Source: Dipteronia dyeriana
Taxonomy: Eukaryota; Streptophyta; Magnoliopsida; Sapindales; Sapindaceae
Reading direction: 5' to 3'
NCBI GenBank assembly: GCA_032871835.1
Contig: CM065297.1
Span: forward strand, 71,597,253 to 71,661,252
Length of the DNA: 64,000 nt
Part shown: piece by piece, positions 34,991-45,425 of the stretch
Numbering within the stretch: position 1 is the stretch's first letter
Layout of the letters: the number at the start of each line of letters is the position of its first letter
Translations under genes and position numbers: made by a program
Notes under the pieces: model-generated
Database searches by the model: none
What the model saw: only the letters and a program-made list of their open reading frames with translations
Told to the model about the DNA's origin: nothing

Positions 34991-35820
34991 TGTAGAAATA
35001 AATAAAACATTCATTCAGTCATTTATTTAAAACAAGTGCGAGTGTTTTGGTATAAATTTAAACATGATGCATGAATATGTTTAATGAACTAGAACTACCC
35101 TAAAAATAGTTACTATACCACGACAATCCAACATACCACAAAAAAGTGCCGCCTTAGGGTCGGTCAAATCTATGCATATTGGACCGAGACATTCTCAATC
35201 AAATGATATTCTAGAATAACTCTTATTCCATATCATTCAACCATCGTTTATTCAGTCAGGATTTCAATTAACAAGCTTAATCAAAACCTTCGTGAGTGTA
35301 ACCCACCATTTCAGATCTCACGAGCTTAACTTGAGAATTGCCGCCTTAGGGTCTGTCAATCCCGAAATACCCTCAGAAATCCTATCCGTTAGGAAGTCAA
35401 CCTTGGTATTGACCTTTGTGGAAACCCTCCTTAGGGAGGACAAAAGCAAAGCCGTCACGAGGCCCCACTCGGATCGCACGGTGTTGAACTAATGATAGAG
35501 ACCGCGAGATATATATGTCATATATCCCTCTCCCACTCACTATTTTAAAATTAGGGTTTTCTATTAACCGTTAATCCACCTAGATTCTACAGGATTAAAC
35601 GACTAACTTTAATCAAGTTATCTAACGCATTAACTAATTAGAAATAATTTCTAATTAACTAATAAATTATTAATGATTTTTAACAATTAAAAATCTAATC
35701 TATTAGTGAATAATTTAAGCTTTTGTAAACTATTTACTAAGGTCAGATTATTATGTTAGTGTTTACCAAATTTTAACTATTAAAACTCTAACACTTTATT
35801 CGGTTAATTTATTATTAGGT
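34991..35820 (-). other. Copia B leader, second part (inverted)
   Basis: It matches 57346-58180 (Copia D leader) closely. It ends at the right copy of the Gypsy G1 duplication, taggt (35816-35820). No gene; ORF 35292-35492 also appears in the D leader but looks like chance. Confidence 0.85.
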
Positions 35821-36703
35821 TGTCGTATGTGAATTTTATCAAGCGTACACGGCATCGACAAAGAGGATAAAATTGTCAGGTGGACGTCCAAATAGACATT
35901 CAGGAAATGTCCTGCAAGACATCACCAAAGAAAAGAAGCTCGAGTAAACAAGTATTGAACAAAACCTACTCGGGGTCAACTGACGTCATATACTACTCGG
36001 GGTCAGTTAAAGATACTTGGGGCTAGTTGATGACATTTTCTACTCGGGATCAGATGACGTCACTCGGGACCAGCTGATATCGTGGTCTACTCAGGACAAA
36101 CATGAAGAAAACTGAATAAAAAGCCCAGCGCATAGCTTACACGGATCGAGTCATTAAAATATGCGAAGATATCCATATCAGAGATGAATTCCAACAAGAA
36201 CAGAATATCAAGCAGAGAGGGGCAACAATTTTATTTCTTCAAAAAGACTACGCTATAATAAGGAAATAAGTCCTAATTGGAATACATTACTAGAGTCTCA
36301 TCCGATCTCAATACAAGTCTCTGAAACAAGAAAGAAGACAAACTACTTTGAACAAGCAAACGATCATAATTAAATACAAAGATCTTTATTACTTGTACAA
36401 AGAGGATTAGGGTTCTATGAACATATAAATAGACCCATAATCTCGTCACAAAAGGGATATACAGAAATCATATAGAAAAATACAGAGAGAAAAAAGAGAG
36501 ATCGAGAATTGTAATTATTTTATTCATAGTGGATTTTGGCTTGGTTGATCATTCATCCATCCGTGGACATTTCTCTGGTCATCAGAGTTTTACCACCTAA
36601 AAACTTGCGTCCGATTACTTTCTTCTTCTCTTTCTCTTTGAAATCACAGCTAAAATACAAATCTTGTTGGCTTTTCTCATACAACCAGAAATCGACATCA
36701 ATA
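35821..36703 (+). repeat. 5' LTR of Gypsy G1
   Basis: 883 bp from tgtcgtatg to atcaata. The start is fixed by the target duplication and the end by the primer site. Its U3 has recurring actcggg-type phrases at 35960-36100. Confidence 0.85.
36424..36432 (+). promoter_or_regulatory. TATA box of the Gypsy G1 LTR
   Basis: tataaatag in the LTR, about 270 bp before its end; transcription would start near 36455, where homology with the 3' LTR remnant also begins. Confidence 0.6.
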
Positions 36704-36705
36704 AT

Positions 36706-36720
36706 TGGCGCTAGAAGGAG
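36706..36720 (+). other. Primer-binding site of Gypsy G1
   Basis: tggcgctagaaggag, two bases after the LTR. It is not the tRNA-Met site of the Copia elements; I cannot assign the tRNA with certainty. Confidence 0.7.
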
Positions 36721-36751
36721 GGGGTTCGAACCTTCGATTTAATTAAAGGTA

Positions 36752-38600
36752 ATGGCAGGAAGCGGAAGCGGAAGCGGAAGCAGAAGCAGAAATAATTTTG
36801 GGGATGTCCAAAAATCTCCAGATAACTTCCATGTTGGCAGTAGCTCGTGAGATCTCACTGCAACCACGAAGAACCAACCAACATCCCTGGCGGGGACCCA
36901 ACAAGTTCCTCTGACCAGCGAAGACCAGACACAACACTTCCGAGAGGCGCTGCAACAGTTGGTGGCAGACGCAGCAAAGGAAGGAGTTGATCTACTGGCA
37001 GCAGAAGAAGCACAACCTTCTAACCTCCCACCTATAAGGCTTCGTTCGGTTGTAGTGGGGCCAGAGTTAAATACACCGGAAGCCGGAAGGAACTTGGCTC
37101 CAATTAATCAGGCTGGACGTGGAAAACCCGTAGGGGAACGACCACGCCAGAAGCAGAATCATGATCAGACAGCCCGTACTAGACATCGCAAACATGAATG
37201 GCACGGGGATAGGTCGTCATCAGAAGATAGCGATCGGCACCATTGTAAGCGCCATCATGGAACCACACGCCTGCAAGAATCAATCCTTGAAACTCGGCAT
37301 CAAAGTGAAGAGCCGGAGAGAGGAATGACAATCACCCAGCGGTTCAACCATTATGGGAGTCCGATGGGAGACAGGGATGTGGTAATCCAGATTCTAACTC
37401 GAGAAGTCGAGAACAATAGATGTCAAATGGACGAACTGGTCAGACGTTATATGTACATCGATTTATCTGACGAAGATTCTGACAGTCCATTCACTAGGGA
37501 AATCTTATGGACGTCATTCCCAGAAAGGTTCAGGATGCCGCACGTGGAGCAGTTCAAGAAGGATACATACCATAAAGAACACGTCAGAAGCTATAAAAGT
37601 GATATGGCCCAGTATGCCTACAACGATCCTTTACTATGTCTAAACTTCCCACAGACTATAGGGGACACAGGCTAAAGATGGTTCGGGAGATTGCCCGCAG
37701 CGAGCATCGGAAGCTTCAGTGAACTAAGCAGGAGTTTCTCAGGGCAATTTCTGAGCAACGTTGACAATAAAAAATCAGTGGCTTACCTTTCTCAGATAAA
37801 ACAAGGGAAAGATGAGTCGTTGAAGAAATACCTAGGGAGATTCGGCCAAACGGTATCAGAAATCGGTAGTACAAATGAAGAAGCAATAATTGCTACATTC
37901 ATCAACAATCTACAGAACGGACGACTATCTTTTGACTTAAGAAGAGCCCGTCTAACCAGATATTCAGATATGATGGACATGGCGGGAGGATATGCACTAG
38001 CCGGAGAAGAAGAATTAGCCACGAGAGGGTGTTATATGCATGGAGGAAAACCTGAAAAGGACGTTGAGTCCAAGGTGCAAAACCAAAAGGGAAAACAGAA
38101 AGGAAACTTCAAAGAAAAAACTCAAGACGAGGAAACAGGCGTAATACCGAATGGACCACAGAGAAATTCCGAGGTAGATACTCCAACTACACCCCTCTTC
38201 AGAAAAAACAGGAGGAAATCTTGGCCATACTGGAAGAGAAAAATCTGGTAAAAGAGCCACGCCGTCAATCTCAATTTGCTCGGTGAGATACAACCAAATA
38301 CTGCAGGTTCCACAAGGAAACCGGTCATGAAACTTCCAAGTGTTACCAGCTCAGAGATTACATAGGAACCCTCATTCGGGAAGGACATCTACAGGATGTA
38401 ATCTTGAAAAGGGATGAGAAATTAGAAACAAGGAAAGAGATCAGGGTCGATCACAGATCTGGTCGAAATCAAAGGGCCAGTCCAGAGGCCAATGAAGTAA
38501 TACATACAATCTTTGGAGGACCATCCACTAGGAGAAGTAACCGAGAGCGAACATAGGAAATCAGAGAAGCAGTAGAAGCAAGACATAACTTTGACGTGAA
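36752..38600 (+). pseudogene. Gypsy G1 gag
   Basis: Start ATG 36752 (MAGSGSGSGSRSR). The retrotransposon gag domain spans about 37530-38030 (RMPHVEQFKKDTY, LSQIKQGKDESLKKYLGRF). A CCHC-like or HxxC region near 38305-38350 reads CRFHKETGHET. Stops lie near 36848 and 37673, with frame changes after 38250. It would form the virus-like particle. Confidence 0.85.
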
Positions 38601-38739
38601 CTCGGTATAAATCAGACCCGAAAAGAGTAAAGGAAGGATGGGATCCAATAATATTCACAGAAGCATATTCACATGGGGTCCATGTTCGGCCAAGTGACGC
38701 CCTGGTCATAAGTGCCCGAATTGGTCACCGGGAAGTCAG

Positions 38740-39488
38740 GAGGATCTTGATAGATAATGGAAGTTCGGCAGACATTCTTAATGTATCCGTCTACGATTAA
38801 CTCAGGTTGGACCGAAAGGATCTACTACCTTTCCATACTCCACTTAGAGGATTCAGAGGAGTTTAGGTCAGGTCACTCGGGACAGTAAAGCTACCCGAGA
38901 TTGGAGTGGCACCTTGCTAGAGAACTGTACTGCTCGACTTCATGGTGGTAGACTTAGACAATTGGCTGTATAATGCTTTGTTGGGTCGACCATTCTTAAA
39001 TAAAACTAAGGCAGTAACAGCCACTTACGCATAGATGATCAAGCTCCCGACCGAACAAGGGGTCGGTATAGTCAAGGGATCCCAAGAGATGGCCCGAAGA
39101 GCTAACTTGTCAGTATTCAAAGACAAGAATGATGAACAGGTATGCTCTATAACGCAGCCTAGTCAGAACAAAGAATCATTGTCATTCGAATTTGACCCAA
39201 GGGAAGAGTTGAATGAATCCAGAAATGAACCGGTCGAAGAAATTATCTTGAAAGAACATGAACCAGACAAAAAGATCAACATCTGGACCAATTTGGAAGG
39301 AAAAGTCAAACAAAGCCTTACTGATCCGCTCAAAAAATACAAAAATGTGTTCGCCTGGAATCATGAATACATGGTCGAGATAGATGCCCGAATTATATCT
39401 CACCATCTCGCGGTAGACCCGAATGAAAAACTAGAAATACAAAAGAGAAGATCATTCAATATCGAGAGAAGTCAGACAATCAAATAGG
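38740..39488 (+). pseudogene. Gypsy G1 aspartic protease and linker
   Basis: IDNGSSADIL near 38752-38785 is the protease active site; D-N-G in place of D-S-G is usual in this group. LLGRPFLNKTKAV near 38980-39015 is the conserved protease tail. Three or four stops interrupt it. The linker ORF 39035-39487 leads to RT. Confidence 0.75.
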
Positions 39489-41275
39489 AAGTGGAGAAGC
39501 TACTCGTTGTAGGGTTGATAAGAGAGATCAAGTACCCTTAATGGGTAGCTAATGTAGTCCACGTCCAAAAGAAAAATGGACAATGGAGAATGTGCGTAGA
39601 TTTCACAAATTTGAACAAGGCATGCCCAAAAGACAGTTTTCCACTGCCGAGGATAGATCAGTTGGTGGACGCTACATCAGGCCACGAATTGCTAAGTTTC
39701 ATTGACGCCTACTCGGGATATAACCAAATCCGGATGAATAAGGCTGACGAAGAAAAAACAACATTCACAACTGATCAGGGCTTGTACTGTTACACAGTAA
39801 TGCCTTTCGGGTTAAAAAATGCAAGGTCAACATATCAAAGGCTAGTCAACAGAATCTTTGCACGGTAAATAGGAAGGAACACAGAAGTGTACATTGATGA
39901 CATGTTGACCAAGAGCATCTCGACAGACAAGCATACCTAAGACCTGTGAGAGACATTTGATGTTTTGAGGAGATACCAAATGAAGCTAAATCCGAACAAG
40001 TGTTTATTCGGAGTTCCTTCAGGCAGATTCTTGGGTTTTCAAGTTCACCAAAGGGGAATCGAAGTCAATCCTGAAAAGATCCAAGTCCTGTAAAGAATGA
40101 CCTCACCAAGGACATTAAAAGAGGTACATCGCTTAATAGGATGTTTAGCTTCCTTGGGAAGATTCATCTCAAAGGCCACGGACAGATGCGCACCCTTTTT
40201 CAGAGTAATCAAAAAAGGAAAAAGACTCGAATGGAATGAAGAATGCGAGCAGGCTTTCTTAAAAATCAAAAAGTACATGGGGCAGACTCTCATCATTTCG
40301 AAACCACAGATGGGAGAGATACTCCATTTGTACTTATCAATTACAGAACTAGCAGCAAGCTCAGTCCTAGTTAGGATAGAAGATGGAGTACAGAAGCCAG
40401 TGTATTATACCAGCAAGACACTCTTACCAACCGAGACCAGGTATTCACAGGCAGAAAAAATGGCCCTAGCCTTGGTTTCAGCGGTAAGAAAGCTAATGTC
40501 ATACTTTCAGGCTCATACGATCCAGGTTCTCACAGACTGCCTATTGAGACAAATTTTACAGAAGCTAGAGATTTCAGAAAGACTAACCATATGGGCAATC
40601 GAGCTAAGTAAATTCGATATCCACTACGTCCCCAGAACATCCCTTAAAGGGCACGCAATGGCATATTTTATAGCAGAGTTCATAGAGCCAAACCTGGAAG
40701 CAAAGAAGATGTTGGGAAGAAATTTCCCATGGAAATTGTATGTTGATGGCTCTTCAAACACTCATGGCAGCGGGGCAGGGATCGTAGTATGCACTACAGA
40801 AGGAGATGATGTCGAATGTGCCATGAGGTTTTGACTTCAAAGCAACCAATAATCAAGCCGAGTATGAGGCTATTAGTTGGACTCAGAGTCTGCATAGATC
40901 TCGGGGCAGATGAAGTCGAGATATTCAATAATTCACAGGTAGTTGTCAACCAAGTCTTGGATGAATACCAAGCCAAGGATGAAGGCATGATAGCCTATCG
41001 TGACATTGCAAAACAACTCCTCCAGAGATTCAAAGAATATAGGATTTCCCAGATCCCCAGGGAGGAGAATGAAAAGGCAAACGCTTTGTCCAAACTAGCA
41101 TCGGCAACAGCCACAATCAGGCTAAAAACTATTCTGGTTGCACATCTCCTCAAATCGAGCACAACTAAACCAAAAAACTTAGAAATTTCAGAAATCCGAA
41201 CACCGCCAGACGGTTGGATGAGTCAGCTGAAAAGGTTCCTGGAAGAAGGCATGCTTCTGGAAGATCCCTTATAAG
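39489..41275 (+). pseudogene. Gypsy G1 reverse transcriptase and two RNase H domains
   Basis: RT: MCVDFTNLNKACPKDSFPLP (39590), LSFIDAYSGYNQI, MPFGLKNA, then VYIDDM with the YIDD site at about 39890-39901. The connection and first RNase H follow (SKATDRCAPFF to VYYTSKTLLPTETRYSQAEK, to about 40690). A second RNase H begins at 40735 (LYVDGSSNTHGSGAGIV) and continues to about 41110 (EIFNNSQVVVNQV, NEKANALSKLAS). Stops near 39486, 39868 and 40090 and a frameshift near 40830 make it inactive. Two consecutive RNase H domains place the element in the Tat group. Confidence 0.9.
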
Positions 41276-42436
41276 CAAAACGTATCAGGTATCGATCAAC
41301 AAGGTACACGTTGGTTGGAGGAAAACTATACAGAAGGGGGTTTTCCTGAACACTTAAAAAATGTGTATCGGAGGAGGATGCATATCGGATTATAGGAAAT
41401 CCACGGAGGAGTTTACGGAAACCACACTGGAGGTAAAAGTTTAGCACACAAGGTACTCTTATTGGCCTACTCTATTCTCAGATGCACAGCGATGTTCGGG
41501 GAGTTGCAATACTTGCCAAAGGATTGCTAACGATATCCGGAAACCACCTGAACAACTTAGAAACCTCACATCCCCATGGCCATTTTCCATATGGGGTTTG
41601 GATTTAATCGGCCCAATGCCAGTTGGTACAGGGGTGGAGCAAAGTATGTCATAATAGCCGTTGACTATTTCACGAAGTAGGTAAAAGCTGAAGCATTAAT
41701 GCACATCGCAGAAGCAAATACAATAAATTTCTTGAAAAAGAATATACTCTACAGCTTTGGAGTCCCAAACACTATTATCACTGATAACGGCACCCAGTTC
41801 GATAACTCGAAATTCAGACAACTGGAGGAGTACCAAATTGCCAATTACTATGCCACACCTGCCTATCCTCAAACGAACGGGCAGGTTGATGCAGTAAACA
41901 AAATCATCAAGCATAAACTCAAAGCAAAGCTAGATGCCAAGAAAGGAAGCTGGGTTAAAAAGCTTCCCGAAGTATTATGGGCGTATCGGACAACAACAAG
42001 AACGTCAACATGAGATACTCCATTCACTTTGGCATTTGGAACAGAAGCTGTTATTCCTATAGAAACGTCATACGCATCACCCCGAGTCAGGCTATATGAT
42101 GAAGAACAGAATATTGGTATGCTATTACAAAGTCTAGATGAGCTAGAAGAGAAAAGGGAGAAGTCCCGAATATGAAATATGTCATATCAACAAAGAGTAG
42201 CTCGCCACTACAACTCTCATGTTCGGGTTAGGAAATTCCAACTAGGAGACCTGGTACTCAGGAAGGTGTCATTGAACATAAAAAATAAAGCTGCAGGTTC
42301 CCTGGTTGATAAATGGGAAGGCCGTTACAAAGTCGAAGGAATAGCTGACCATTGAGCATATTGGATTGCACGACCCAATGGAAGGGTTTTACCCCGACCA
42401 TGCAATGCCCAATATCTAAAGATTTCCTATCCTTAA
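41276..42436 (+). pseudogene. Gypsy G1 integrase
   Basis: A damaged zinc-binding region near 41380-41530, then the core with IIAVDYFTK (about 41655), ITDNGTQFDN (about 41778) and YPQTNGQVDAVNK (about 41865). The last has D where the catalytic E region usually reads NGQ-E/A-N, so the glutamate context is uncertain. The C-terminal part (QLGDLVLRKV, near 42240) ends near 42436. Stops near 41680, 42012 and 42174. Confidence 0.85.
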
Positions 42437-43687
42437 ATTGTTTTCTGTTTTTCTTTTCTAGTCAGGACGATTTTAGTTAGGTCAAATATTAACTTTGGAA
42501 CTTAAATCTTTGTTGATTTTGTAGTTATAAATAAAAAGCACTCGGGATTTCTGAAAAATAAAGCATATGATAATAAGAACATATGACAGCATGATAATAA
42601 GAACATACAAATAGAATACTCAGGACCATTGATTCCTGAATGGGCGGAGAAGTTCGAAGGAGCATGCCAGCCGAGCAAGGTCAATTGACCTTAGCAAAAA
42701 GGCAAACCCGATGCACCAGATTCCGGAAAAGCTCGGACGCTATTGGAAAAAATTTCGGTGAAATGCGTAGCTGAGTTAAGCTGTTCAAAAAGCTTAACGA
42801 TTCGGTAAACCCTTGCACAGAAAAACTGGGGAGACGTCCTCGGTAATGTGTAAAGACTCGAACATATGATCATGGTGAGCCTTAATGTAATGTTCGAGTA
42901 GCAACCGAGTATGAAACACAAGTATAAACCTACTTGCCTGTTTCAAGATGATTCGGTTAATAATACTAGCCAGTTTAATAAGATACTTGGCGTCAAAAAT
43001 TATTCAGGGAACGAAACCAGTTTAATAAGATACTCGGTTAAGTTACCCGAACATCAAAATTAACCAGTTTAATAAGATACTTGGCATGAAGATTGCAACA
43101 GCCAGTTTAATAAGATACTTAGCGTTAAAAATTATTCGGGTAACGAAACAAGTTTAATAAGATACTTGGAGAAGTTACCCGAACATCAGAAATAACGGGT
43201 TTAATAAGATACTTGACAACAAGAGAGTCAAGTTAAAGAAGATGATATTTCGTGAGAAATGAAATCAGATCAAAACCACTCGGTTCAGAATAAACTCGGG
43301 ATTTCATTAATATTTACAAAGAATCAAAGAATTGCTACAAAGAATCATTACAAAGAATGGTAAGAATCGTTACAAATAATCTTTACAAAAATTCATCCAA
43401 CAAAAATCAAGGTTGCGAGAATTTAAAACTCTTGCCGATACTCGGATCGGGCATCATTTCGTATTCAAGGAGAAGACTTTTATTGGAAGGCCAAGAAATC
43501 GTGTAGACCGAATCGTCCATCCACTAGCTGTAATCTTCTCCTGGGATCGGTCCGACATCAGGCACCACACCCTCCACGACCGTCTTCTGACTAGCGTAAA
43601 AAGTTGAGAGGGAGTGCTCGGATGGGATCTCCAAATGCATGGGATGGGGCTCTTTGCCTCGGCTACGACAGTAAGCTATTCATTCCT
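42437..43687 (+). other. Gypsy G1 3' non-coding region
   Basis: 1.25 kb between integrase and the antisense gene. It has no supportable gene and holds the tandem repeats at 42965-43215. Confidence 0.7.
42965..43215 (+). repeat. Tandem repeats agtttaataagatacttgg
   Basis: Six copies at spacings of about 42-48 bp, with two alternating spacers (one with aaaattattcgggtaac, one with aagttacccgaacatca), giving a longer period of about 135 bp. 3' tandem repeats are common in Tat/Ogre-type elements. Confidence 0.85.
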
Positions 43688-43689
43688 TC

Positions 43690-45236
43690 ATCTGAGTCCG
43701 AAGAGATTCCAAGGACCGATCCACGTGATTCTTGATCTACAGCTCCCAATTGGATCAGGCTTTTTCAGTTGCCCGATTCTTAACCTTGAAGAACTCGCCA
43801 GCTGAAACCAGCCCTCGCTGAAACTCCCGAAGGAGAAGGGCATCGTAGGCAGGGAATATTTTAAAATGACCAACCCCCTGGACTTCAAGTTCCAGCCTGG
43901 CCTCTTTGGATAGGGATTTTTGAGTTGCTTAACCGTCGAAGCCTGGCGTTCCAAGTCTTCAATCTTTTGTTCATACGCCGACTTAGACTGCTCCGCTTCC
44001 TGCTCGGCCTTAAGCATTGATTCTTGGGCAGAAGACAATAAATTTTGAAGTGACGGAGCCTTCTCTTCTACCAAAGAAGCCCTTTCCTCGGCATCCACCT
44101 GCTTCGCCAAACAGTGGTCGGCAAACACTTGAGCAGAGCCAATTTCTTTCTGATAAGCCGATTCAACCCGAGCACGGATATCCTCACTCTCTTTTAGCTG
44201 AGCTTCCAAACGCCTTATTCAGTCAGCTTGAAGTTGCTGCGTCTGAACCAGCTCAGCGAACTCGGCCACCATCTACAAAGAAGTTTAATTAAAAATCTGG
44301 CGAACAAGCAAGACAATTGAAGAGTTAGGAATGACTTACATAAGATTCACCGTTGAAAACATTCTGAAGTTAAAGAGCCATCCCGAAAATAGCTCCAGCG
44401 GTCATCCCCAATGAAAGCCCTATCAGATGACATCGATTGCAACAGATCCTGGGAGTAAGGATTAAAAGGGCCACCCGAGGGTTCAGCTCTGGCATCTTCA
44501 ACCTCAGGGGGGAAAAGAGCCCCTAATCCGGTACGAAGTCTCCATACTCGCCGATGCTTCAACACTAGGGGGAATCTCAGTCTCAGCGTCTTCATCACTT
44601 GATTCAACAAATGAAACTACGCGAGGAACCTTGAGAGGGCCGGTGGGAGAGTCGACCTCTTTCCATTTCTCGGCCAGAGAGCGGTGGAAGCTAAGATCAG
44701 CAGTGGGATCTTCCTGAGCATCATCCCGGAAGGATTCAAAATATTCAGGATCTATAGGTACTTGTCCCGTAGAGGTATTACCTTCATTACCAGCGACTAA
44801 CCGCTCGGCAGACCCCTCACCAAGACCCTCACTTTGCCTCTCCCTGTCATCAGGCAAATTTTGAGTATGATCAGTTGGGCAACTCAGACCACTAGTCTCC
44901 CCTGCGGTCGGCCGAACGACATCCTCGGGGACATATTCGGGGATTTGCCCCTTAGCTACATCAGATTCCTCGTCAGACTCAGACGGGCTAATACCATCAT
45001 TGCTCTGACGAGAAGCTTCTTTTCGACTCGCCTAAAAAATCTATTTCACTTGGTGAGCTTGAAGGTCGCAAACGATGTCTGTGTCATACACTTAGAAGAA
45101 AAAAGAGGAATCGCGTCAGAATACAAAAAGAAAAAAATAACAATGAGAAAAAAAAAGGGTTACAAAGATCACTTACATCGCATGCGGTAGCCTGAAATCT
45201 GGCTAAAGAAGCCAAGCTCCATCATTTTCGTTTCAT
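43690..45236 (-). pseudogene. Antisense gene of Gypsy G1, C-terminal part
   Basis: Reading leftward from the breakpoint at 45236, it shows exon-intron structure: an intron 45176-45032 (GTAAGT ... TTTTTTAG), an acidic disordered stretch (44857-44350, VVSFVESSDEDAETEIPPS), an intron 44339-44273 (GTAAGT ... TTGTAG), and a long coiled coil (44209-43900, rich in E, Q, A, K). It is on the strand opposite to G1. The N-terminal half lies at 25482-26523; a disordered region followed by a coiled coil is usual for the family. At least one frameshift lies near 44530. Role unknown. Confidence 0.75.
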
Positions 45237-45420
45237 ATCTAGATGTATGAACAAATCTTCTTTTCTCATAGTCTTTTAACATTATGATTATTTATTTTTG
45301 ACAATTATAATAATTAAACTATAAATGCTATAAGATTTGTTAAGCTAGAAATCACTTTATTAATATGAAAAGATTGTCAAATACAATATTATACTCTTGC
45401 TATCGAGCATAATCCTAACA
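45237..45420 (-). repeat. Solo LTR of the Copia A family, 5' piece
   Basis: The minus strand starts TGTTAGGATTATG at 45420 and matches 47497-47683. It is flanked by atgct (45421-45425). This piece gives the true LTR 5' end for the family. Confidence 0.85.
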
Positions 45421-45425
45421 ATGCT

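Larger units (their letters stand above)
35821..45236 (+). mobile_element. Gypsy G1, main part (Tat-like Ty3/Gypsy)
   Basis: LTR, primer site, gag, protease, RT, RNase H, a second RNase H, integrase, tandem repeats, then an antisense gene. The duplicated RNase H and a long 3' region with an antisense ORF are known marks of the Tat/Ogre/Retand group. The right end (45236) is an inversion breakpoint. Confidence 0.85.

Noticed and set aside
35292..35492. Small ORF shared by the leaders of Copia B and D
   Set aside because: Shared because the leaders are homologous; no known domain and no sign of coding constraint by eye.
43413..44292. Plus-strand ORFs in the 3' region of Gypsy G1
   Set aside because: They are shadows of the antisense gene or lack any motif.
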